Shown here: positions 54,715 to 64,000 of the stretch, in pieces
How positions within the stretch are numbered: position 1 is the stretch's first letter
Layout of the letters: each line of letters opens with the position of its first letter
NCBI RefSeq assembly: GCF_040054535.1
Contig: NC_090796.1
Span: forward strand, 7,161,001-7,225,000
Length of the DNA: 64,000 nucleotides
From: Antennarius striatus
Taxonomy: Eukaryota > Chordata > Actinopteri > Lophiiformes > Antennariidae
Direction: 5' to 3'
Notes under the pieces: generated by a model
Told to the model about the DNA's origin: nothing
Seen by the model: only the letters and a program-made list of their open reading frames with translations
Databases searched by the model: none
Position numbers and translations under genes: made by a program

Positions 54715-57700
54715 GTATGTGTTTATTAACTTGTTGATAGCTGAATTGCACATAAATAACCATTATGAGATGTCTGTAAGCCTGAATGGTAGTTGAGAGG
54801 GGGTGATGTGCTCTCAGGGGGCATATGAGTATTTGGGAACCCGTGACAGACCGTGTGACATGCAGGGTTATGATGGTTTGAGACTATCATGGCATTATAA
54901 CCTCGCAGAAAGCAGCATCCTTGGTTTAACTCTCGTATTGGTAATAATGACGTGTGCTCTGTGTGTCCAGTGATAAGCAATGATGACGGCATTGACTTGC
55001 CCCAGAAGGTCCTCTTTCTTCCTGAGAGGCTCAACCTAAAGTGGAGTCAGGTTCATCGTATCGGTGCAGGCCTGCAGAACATGGGGAACACCTGCTTCCT
55101 CAACTCAGCTCTACAGTGTCTCACTTACACACCTCCATTTGCAAACTACATGCTGACACGGGAACACTCCAAAACATGTAAGTTTAAAGTTTGATGTTCA
55201 TCACAGCAGCAGAGTGCGTGTTATTGTGCATGCAATAATGATCACATCATTCTCGATCCATTCAGCATCATCTACTCATTACTTTCTTGCTCGATTTAAA
55301 TTCTTCTCCTTTTGTTTGGTCCTCCTGTTCCTGCTGCAGGTCACGAGCCAGGATTCTGTATGATGTGTACCATGCAAAACCACATCATTCAGGTTTTTGC
55401 CAACTCTGGGAATGTCATTAAACCCATTGGTGTACTCAATGAGCTAAAACGTAAGTGCCTGCACAGCTAAAAAACTAACAGTGTTCTTTGCTTATAAAAT
55501 ATCTTTCTAAGTTAAAGTGCTGTAATGCATAGTCTGCCTTACAAATTGTATGTGTATTGTGCATGTAGTTAACATAGGGATCACAAAAAAGTGGCCATCT
55601 TGCAGAGGTGTTGGGCCACCAAGTTTGAGTGTTTCTTACTCTTTTGTTGTTTGTGTGATTTCCCTCCAACACAGGGATTGGAAAGCACTTCCGCTATGGA
55701 AGCCAGGAGGATGCTCATGAGTTTCTGCGTTACACAGTGGATGCTATGCAAAAGTCCTGCTTACCTGGAACCAAGTAAGTATCAGTAAAGATTATTGACT
55801 TGACAGACCAGTATTGTTGCTTGAAAGAAAAAGATGTCCAGTGTAAGCAGCTTTTTTCCTTGCTGCAATGTACATACGAACATGTTGCCAAGTAGGTCAC
55901 AGACAGTCTTAAGGCTTGTGAATATGTATAGTCTACACAAAGCAATACAAACATAAAGTTCCAAATAAGCTGGTTCAGTCGGGAAACAAATCCTTGTCTT
56001 TATTCCTACTGGTGTGTTTTACCGTCTCGTTTTTATTTTTTCTACAGATTAGACAGACAAACGCAGGCAACAACATTCATCCATCAGGTATTCGGTGGCC
56101 ACTTAAGATCCAGAGGTAACTTATTAGTGTTGATTGTTCACTTTTATATAATTTCATGTCACTGTTTTCTAGTTCTCACTAATGCATTAACTGATTTTTC
56201 TTTTTCAGTCAAGTGTTTAAACTGCAAAGCTGTTTCTGATACATTCGACCCTTTTCTTGATATTCCTCTGGAGATTAAGGTAAATGAAAGGTTGTTATCA
56301 GCATTGGGTTCTGTTTCAGTGTAAATGTGCCACAAAGCGACCAATATAAATTTTGGCAAGGATCTTATGACTATAACATGACTAAAACTGATTTTGTGCC
56401 CGTGCAGATGGCACCTAGTATCTCCAAGGCTCTGGAGCAGTTTGTCAAGCCAGAACAGCTGGAAGGGGATAATGCCTACAAATGCAGCAAGTGAGTTTTT
56501 GCAGATAAGAGATAAATAGTGAAGATTACAGCAAAGTGCCAGAGTCTTGTTTCTTTATTTGTTTGATTACTGACTAATGAAATATTTGTTTTCTTTAGGT
56601 GCAAAAAAATGGTCACAGCTTCAAAAAGATTTACCATCCACCGCAGTGCCAATGTGCTCACCCTCTCTCTTAAGCGCTTTGCAAACTTCAGTGGAGGCAA
56701 AATCACAAAGGTACCAATGACTTGTGCTGAACATTATGTCAAGAACACTCGTTGGGTTGAATCTTTTACTGGCTTTATGTTTTGACTAGAGTATGTCATT
56801 TAAACGATTACAGAGAAGTACATTTTCACAGTAATGTGAGGCGAAGAAGCAGCTGCATTTTTTTCCAAACTGCCCCAACAGTTAAAGCTGTTTCCTTACA
56901 GCCATTAAACTAAACAGAAAATATAAAATAATATCATGTCATGCTGTGAAGGAACATTTCCATTTTGCAGTGCTTACTATTACCCGCAGTGTTGAATCTC
57001 TGTCTTAATGATGAGTTCTCTAAGGTTGCAGCAACGACACGAAAACAGTTGATCTTCAACAAACAGAACATTTTAATTTATAAGTGACTGTTAACTGCTG
57101 CTATCCTCTAACATCATAAACATATTTTGTGTGTAATAAACAGGACAAGATATCTGTCCTGTTGTTTTGACGGAGAACTCTGATGTTGGAGCACATTAAG
57201 CAGCTGTGTTGATGTAATTAAAAAAAACACACCTACATTATAACAGAGGAGTAAATCCTCCCTGCATACTATTAATTACAGTTAATGATAAATTACATGT
57301 AGCTGTGAAAACACCACTACCACCTCCTGTAGCAGATGTGCAATTACACTGTATTCTGGTACATCAATGATAAAGCAAACAAAAGCTTCGCTGTGCACGT
57401 TCCCTTATTTTGAAAATCACTGCTTTAAACCCTGGATGTCCTTTTTTGGATTCTGCACGGCCATTCTGTCAATGTGCCATAGTCGTGATTAATAACAAAA
57501 CTTCCACCGGTATCCAATCCCCTGCTCCTGCACGGTGTTTTTGGCCTGTTAATTTTAAATGTATTAATAATAAGTTTGTTACATATCCAAATTGTACCTT
57601 TTTTGACCTTGTACTTCCTTTAGGCCTCAATATTTCAATCAATCAATCAGCTTTTATTTATATAATCATATCTGAAGACATTTCAAAGCGCTTTACAGAG

Positions 57701-60700
57701 AGAAAACCAATCACAAACCAAGATTGATATTGCAATTGTTGTCAAAGGAATAGCTCTTGAGATTAATGACTTGCATAAAAACAGAGATTTCTCGCATTAT
57801 AGTTAGTTTAAGAAAATATTTTACTGTAAGTTGACGAATAACCAACTTCTCTCTGGTCTTCAGGATGTGAGGTATCCAGAGTACCTGGACCTGCGGCCCT
57901 TCATGTCTCAGTCTCAAGAGGAGCCCCAGGTCTACGGGCTTTATGCTGTGCTGGTTCACTCTGGATTCAGTTGTCACGCTGGACACTACTTCTGTTATAT
58001 CAAGGTACTGGTTTTGGAGAGAAACCGCTGCTGTTAGTAGGTACACCAAGTCATCTTTGTTTGTATTTCTGACCGGAGCTACTGAGTACAACAGTTCAGC
58101 GTCCTGTTCTACGAGTACTCCTTCTCTTCAGACTGAGACTCTAACTCAGAAACTGAGAAAATAACAATTTGAATGTAAGATAGAAAATAAACTGGATTTC
58201 TGAACAAATATGTTTACCTGCCAATGTTTTTGTTGTGTCCCTCAGGCTAGCAATGGGCAGTGGTATCAGATGAACGACTCGTCTGTGTCTGTCAGTGACA
58301 TCAGGTCCGTCCTTAACCAGCAGGCCTATGTCCTTTTCTATGTCAAGTAAGTAAATCATTTTCAAGTATTGTATGTTTTATTTAATAATGAAGAGGTGGA
58401 ATTATTTATCACATAAACAACATTCCAGGCTGACACCGAAATAGTGATTGGCTGATGAATGAATGAATGAATACTGCTTCAGAGAGGAGCCATCGTCATT
58501 TAAATGATTTACATCTCGAACCTTCTTTCCTTTTGTGTCATTAGATCCAGTGATGGGAAGAAAACGGGCGACTACAGTCACATGAGCCATAATTCAGGCG
58601 TTCCTGGTCAGTCATCTCCACGACCTGTGGTGATACCACGCATCAACACCACCGTCCACCACAACAACGTTGGCTTCATTGGTCCCCAGCTGCCGCCACA
58701 CATGGCTAAGGTACTGCAGATAAGGATACAGTATATTTTTAATGTTATCAGTTTCAGATGTCTATCCAGTGCCTGAGAAAGACACTCATGCTTGTGTCCG
58801 TTTCATTTTTGAATCAGAATGCTCTCCATGTCAATGGGAATGGATCTCTAAGGGACTACTCTTCTAGTTCCAAACCCAGCACCAGCAGCACAGCTGTGGG
58901 GAAAGCTAACCACGGGCTGGCTTCTTTATCCATCTCCCACTCCATCAGCCGACCCACGATGATACCGGACCAAGACAAACGGCAGAAACTCTCATTCTTC
59001 ATTGGACAAAGCAAACAGAGCCGTCCAACTTCCTCCTCCTCTTCTTACAACCAGTCGACTTCTGCTAGCAACGGCTCTTCGTCCAGCTCTTCGTCCTCCT
59101 CACGTTCTACCTCAGATGTCCAATCAGACATTCGATTTGTTCCACGTCAGCTCAACCATGTTAACGGCACGTCTTGCAGCAATGGTGGTCACCACCATGG
59201 AGGGAATGGAGGGTCTTTCTTGGTGCCTTACAGCCAAGAGTCTTCAGAGGAATCGGATCAGGAAAATGGAGGCATTCTGGATAAAGGTGCTCTAGCCAAG
59301 TCTCACGTTAATGGAAACAACAGAGCAGGAGAGGTGCCTGATAAACCTCCTCAGGCCACTGAAGGAGAACCAGGAGCACACCACAGTGGGAACAGATCAA
59401 ACGGACCAACCAATGGTGTTGCCAAATCCAGTCAAAACGGACATCATTATGGACACCACAAAGTTAATGGACACAACTACCCCGATAAAGTAAGTTTAAA
59501 ACATGGTGTTTTTGTTATTTTGTGTAATAATAACTGAATGAAAACTAGATTTGTGACTAAATGATCCTCTTTTCGCCCCTCAGATCTCTGGCAGTAATCA
59601 CAGTACTTCATCCCCTGTGGGAGCTGTTACTAATGGACAGGATGGTGACCCTAACCGTACAAAGTAAGATAAGGACTTGGTTCCCATTTGTATAATTTTT
59701 TTCAAGCTACACACCACAAACGTGTTGTATAAAGCAATAATGATTTTGATGTTTTGCTTTTTTTCAGCAAAGAGGATCACACTTCTGCCACCTCTCAGGC
59801 TGCTACTTCTCAGAGCATCCATCCTGCTGCCAGGGACAGCCAGCATCTCTCTGCTCCTGACTCAAGGGCTAAAGCTGAACCTATACCCCTTCCTTATTAC
59901 ACGGCATCCTCCGCTGTAAGCTCTTCTCCTTCAGCCCCTGTGACAAAGGTCCATTCAGTCACTTCTACACAATCTTCTACTTCTTCTTCCTGCAATGGTG
60001 ATATCATTGTGGCTTTGTCCACTCCGCTTGAACATTCACAAAACACCAATGAGACCTCTGCAGCGCCACCGAAGATTAGCACAGGTGGGGAGGAGTCAAC
60101 GGATCTACAGCAACCCAATCATCTGTCAGAGGGAACCGAAGGATGTACAGATGCTAAAGAGCAGCACCAGGTTAAGCCCAGTTCTAGATGCAATGAAGGA
60201 CAATCCTCCAGAGACAGATTGTACTCCGACTCGAGCAGAGACAGAGCGCGACATAACAGGGACAGGAGCCCAGAGCGAGAGAGTGACTATGACCGCCATC
60301 GTTACAGACGGGACTACAGAGATCATCGTTGTCATCGCTCACACAGGGACCGCTTCTCTCACAACAATCGTTACTCCAGGGATTGGGAGTTCCAGCGTCG
60401 CCGGGACTGGAACTTCCATCACTCAAGGGAACGTGATCGTGACCGGAGCTCCCACCACTATCGCCACTATCACCATCCCCGGCCCAGAGAGGACTGGGGG
60501 CGTGAGCAGCGGGGACATGGTTATAACTATCATGATGAGTCGCACAGTCACTGGAGGTGGAAGGAGGATAGTAGAGAATCCCGGATGATAAAGGAAAAGT
60601 GCAACGGCAGGGATAGAGACTATTATTCCTCAAAGGAGGAGAATTCCTCACCTGCCGCAGTCTCAGAAACCTTCTCAAAGTTCACTCAGGCTCGTTCCTC

Positions 60701-62225
60701 CACGTTGGAACAAGCAGCAGATGGGGAGGATCAGAATCACACGAGGACGTCACGTCCTCTGAGCAAGGAAAGGGAAGATAGCTCTGACATCTATCGCTCA
60801 AAGAAACACAAAAAGAGTAAGAAGAAAAAGAAGTCAAAGGACAAAGACAGATATCACGACAGTGGGTGAGTAATGTCTGCCTTTATGATGTTCAATACAT
60901 TTTTATCCAGTTGTCATCTTGTACAACCATCACAATCAGATGACCGCCACCAGCTACTGTTTACTATTGTTTATTTGCACAAGTTCATCTTTTTACCATT
61001 TATTATGGTAAATAAAGATGAAGAAATGTCATTTGTACCAGTACTATTTTCCTCCAAGTGATTAGCATTAGCAATTAAAATTTTCTCAAAAATTGACGCT
61101 GCTCCTTTTAACTTGAAGCGCCTTACGTGTCCACCGAGTTCCAAAATCTGTAAAAATTTACCATTACATTAACAGCCTGACATTAAAAACATGTTAAAAC
61201 TGGACCAAACGATACAATATTTTATTAATTAAAGACGTACATTGGAGCCTCTGACATTGGTTAAATTAAATCTCTAATTTTTAAGATGAGGACTTTGATG
61301 GATTTGTGACAAAAGATTAACAAAAAAATAATGTGAGCGTATTTTTAAATACACAGTAGGATAAGGTTCAAGCAAACTCACTGTTTTGCTTCCGTTACTT
61401 TGTTTTAGCATGCGTCCAATAACACGGTGTGCCCTATGTATGGCTTCAGTACAGAAAAAGGGCGCATTATTGAGACCGCACTTTGTAATTGGTATGCCAT
61501 ATGGTGCGGAAAATATGGAAAAACAAAAAAAAACTGGAAATCTTTTTTTTTTCTAAGCCTCTGGGAAACTTTTTAAATAAATCTTTAAACAAGAAAAAGC
61601 AATTTTTTTTCATGTATGTCACTGAACAGTGAAAGTAACCAGACTTATTTTCCTTACAGGATCTATTTTTAACTGAAGACGAAGCCTAATAACCTCTGTT
61701 TCTGTGCATCAAGCAAAAAACATGGTGTGTTTTCTGTCCTCTAGGAGCTCCGACTTGGAGTCAGATCGCACCACTGAAACTAAAAAGAAGAAAAAAAGGA
61801 GGCAGAGGGACAGCGAGTCTGAGGAGCGAAGCCCAGAAGCAGATCGGAGCCACAAAAACAAAAGGAGCGAGGAGAGGGAGAGGGAGAGCCGGAAACGTCG
61901 TTACTATGACGTGAAGGACATTCAGCACGACAGTGATTGTTCTCCAGAAAAACACCGGCGAACAAACGACGGCAACGGCAGATACAACCATCAGCTGCCC
62001 ACCAACCACACGTCAGCTCACCACCATCTCAATGGATACGCAGGTACTACAGCTTCCTGGTTCAAAGGCCTCCAACATCAGTAGAACGATTAATTTATCA
62101 CTGCCTTGGGGTTTGCTATTTGTAAGTGCTGATCCTGTTTCATAGGAAACGGTTACGGTCAAATGAATGGCAACTCACATGGATACTCCAGTGGCTCAAA
62201 CATCTGTGAGTTTGAGCCCCTTTAA
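53675..62225 (+). CDS. usp42: Ubiquitin carboxyl-terminal hydrolase 42, 1209 aa
   Basis: Nuclear cysteine deubiquitinase; the human enzyme acts on p53 and histone H2B. Exons: 53675-53915, 54971-55177, 55340-55450, 55675-55774, 56048-56115, 56209-56279, 56408-56490, 56599-56710, 57864-58004, 58246-58346, 58545-58710, 58818-59489, 59584-59663, 59768-60865, 61745-62043, 62146-62225. Phases join. The Cys box is [14 protein letters not shown] (Cys122). The zinc CxxC pairs are CLNC and CSKC. The His box is [14 protein letters not shown] (His372), and the third catalytic region is WYQMNDSSV (Asn388-Asp389). Long disordered tail: Ser-rich exon 12, Arg/Asp/Ser- and His-rich exon 14 ([16 protein letters not shown]), then [16 protein letters not shown], as in human. 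MTIVDRSSE fixes the start (human MTIVDKASE). An alternative last splice (donor after 62195, acceptor at 62321) would give the ending NIYA. AATAAA at 63394 and 63524. Confidence 0.96.
54660..54712 (+). repeat. AT microsatellite in usp42 intron
   Basis: About 26 TA units in the large intron between 53915 and 54971. Confidence 0.95.
57617..57715 (-). repeat. Interspersed repeat tail in usp42 intron
   Basis: On the minus strand it reads tgtaaagcgctttgaaatgt, then atataaataaaagctgattg, and ends in (ATTG)n. This tail form is common among teleost SINE/LINE elements. Confidence 0.5.
61421..61515 (+). repeat. Second MITE-like fragment of the 50625 family
   Basis: The sequence acacggtgtgccctatgtat and, near the end, ggtgcggaaaatatgg match the family in a diverged form. 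It lies in the usp42 intron between 60865 and 61745. Confidence 0.4.
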
Positions 62226-63393
62226 TGATTGTCATGGTTGTCTCTGAGAGAAGTGAAAGTGAATTTTAGATCATTATTCTGCAAATGAATTACACGGAGA
62301 CCTCCTCTGTTTCATTTCAGATGCATGAGCACCATTTCAACAGAACAGACTGAACTACAGAAAAAGGACATCAATGGCTGTTTGACGGGCTGCTCGGCAC
62401 AGGAAATATGTGTTGTGTGTATACGTTGTATATATTGTATATAATTTAAATGTATTAGCTGTTGGACAAAAATGTTTTTTTTAAAGCAAGGCATTGATTT
62501 ATTTGCTGTAATTCTCTTAAATGTGGTCAAGAACGTTCACCCATTGAAGGTTTAAGATGAAAAATATTAATATATATACTTCTATCAACACAAAGCCTGG
62601 AGCTTGAAGATCTCAACTGCTGCTCAGTGGAACTCAGGACTTTTTAACTTTTTAATATTCACAAACAGATATTCACCTGCTTCAAAACAGAATGAATCAA
62701 AAGGGAAATGTGTTGCTAAGTGTTAAACTGTAAGGTGTTACGTCTGCTGCGAGTTGAAGGTGTCACCATGCCTGAAGAGGTGCAGTGGGGTTTTTTTTTT
62801 AAATTCGATTAAACTCCCTCAATAGAGGGAGTTTTTACAGATGGAGGCAGACGAGTGCTGTGCTGGGAACAAGACTTTGCTGATTTATACCTCCATGTTA
62901 ACCCTGGACAGACTTGAGGACATTTCCCAGCTTTTTCTGTTTGTTTCTATAAGATTCCTGTAATTTTTAATCTTTTTCACAGAAGCATTTGCTTTTCTTT
63001 GCATCACTTCTTTCTCTATTCTCACATTCTTCTTTTCTTTGTATCTTAAAAAAAAAATCTAATTTGTTGTCATGGCTATAGACCATTTGTGTTTGCTTTT
63101 AATGAAGAAATACCGTTTGTGTCTGCTAGCATCATACAGAATACTGTGAATTTTATTTTTAACTGTACTATCAGTTATTTTTATATATAAAAATCCTGTA
63201 TCAGGGTTACCTGTAGACTATTGTTTTGCTTTGTTTTTAGAAAAATTGCATTTTAATTTTGAAAATTCTTCTGGAAAAAAGTCAAGAATGAGTATGGTTT
63301 GCTTTTGTTTTTTAGCTTTAGAAAGAGTTGGAAAACAGTTATCTTTAGTTTAGCATGTCAGAATTTATACATTGTATGAGGTAAAAGCCTTAA

Positions 63394-63399
63394 AATAAA
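63394..63399 (+). terminator. usp42: Polyadenylation signal of usp42
   Basis: AATAAA about 1.17 kb after the stop; a further AATAAA at 63524-63529 could be the distal site. The 3' UTR (62226 to about 63540) is AT-rich with several T runs. Confidence 0.6.
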
Positions 63400-63693
63400 T
63401 TTGTTAATTTAAAAAAAAAAAAGTTTCTTTACGTTTGTCAAAACATGAAAAATGACTGATGTCAAATGAGTTGTTGGGCCTTTTTTTGTGTTATATACAA
63501 GAAAAAGATGTATTTTCTGTTTGAATAAACTTTCTACTCTAGTTACATCAAGCTGTAGAAAGCTTGAGGGTAGAAAATGATGATGCTTTGCTGAAAAGAC
63601 ACTTGTTTCAGCCTCGTAATTCACAACAATTTTCCAGACCTGTTATGTTCAGCCTTGATTCAACTCAGACATGTTTTCTTGTCAGGGTGTAAC

Positions 63694-64000
63694 TTTATTC
63701 AAAGTATTCAGGAGCAGGACTCGGGTCAGGATTAAAAAAATTAAAACTAGGAAAAAGTCATATTTCACACAATTCATCACGGTATTTTGAGACTTATACT
63801 CTCTTACTTCATTCAGCTTATACAGTATTTTTGTTCAAAATATCTGATCTTCAGTAATAAAATGGTATGATGAGGTTCCACTGCTCTGCAAAGAGCTACA
63901 CACACCTTCTGTTCCATTTCTGTAAACTTGTAGAACTGAAAAGGTGAAACGGCAGAGACGAGATCACCAATGAATGAGAACAAAACATGGACTATGTTTA
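63694..64000 (-). other. Possible 3' end of a minus-strand neighbour
   Basis: AATAAAG on the minus strand at 63693-63699, in AT-rich sequence continuing to the window edge, fits the 3' UTR of a convergent gene. In human the gene beyond USP42 is CYTH3 on the opposite strand, so cyth3 is the best guess. No coding sequence is visible here. Confidence 0.3.

Overview
The window is vertebrate nuclear DNA, almost certainly from a ray-finned (probably percomorph) fish. Genes are split into many short exons with GT-AG introns. AC/TG microsatellites are dense, and teleost-type tRNA-SINEs, LINE tails, hAT and Tc1-like remnants occur in introns and spacers. Nine protein-coding genes were traced exon by exon, with splice phases checked by hand. 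Eight give an uninterrupted reading frame from ATG to stop; the ninth (dlgap5) has one unexplained phase break.

Layout: 1-3000, no supported gene. 3000-12600, two tandem beta-parvalbumin/oncomodulin genes (+), separated by a repeat-rich spacer. 14850-21740, ccz1 (+), Rab7 exchange-factor subunit. 22680-29190, dlgap5/HURP (+), mitotic spindle protein. 29480-36310, rsph10b (-), ciliary MORN-repeat protein. 37030-41900, pms2 (-), mismatch-repair endonuclease. 42540-52030, eif2ak1/HRI (+), heme-regulated eIF2alpha kinase, with ankrd61 (-) nested inside one of its introns. 52600-63530, usp42 (+), ubiquitin protease. 63690-64000 probably holds the 3' end of a minus-strand neighbour.

The gene set parvalbumin/OCM - CCZ1 - RSPH10B - PMS2 - EIF2AK1(ANKRD61) - USP42 matches the human 7p22 neighbourhood as I remember it. 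There are three differences: dlgap5 sits between ccz1 and rsph10b, no aimp2 lies between pms2 and eif2ak1, and the eif2ak1/ankrd61 pair appears inverted relative to usp42. The genes do not form a pathway; they are a conserved block of unrelated housekeeping, ciliary and stress genes.

I found no operon, CRISPR array, virus-like element or candidate new molecular system. The points most worth checking are splicing and promoter details: AC/TG repeats flanking a parvalbumin exon, several GC-AG introns, an ambiguous pms2 donor that could add 17 residues, a PCNA-box-like motif in the Pms2 linker, a duplicated rsph10b first exon, and a LINE tail that may supply the rsph10b polyadenylation signal. 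Other parts of the window, especially 1-3000, 12600-14840 and the large introns, show nothing I can name.
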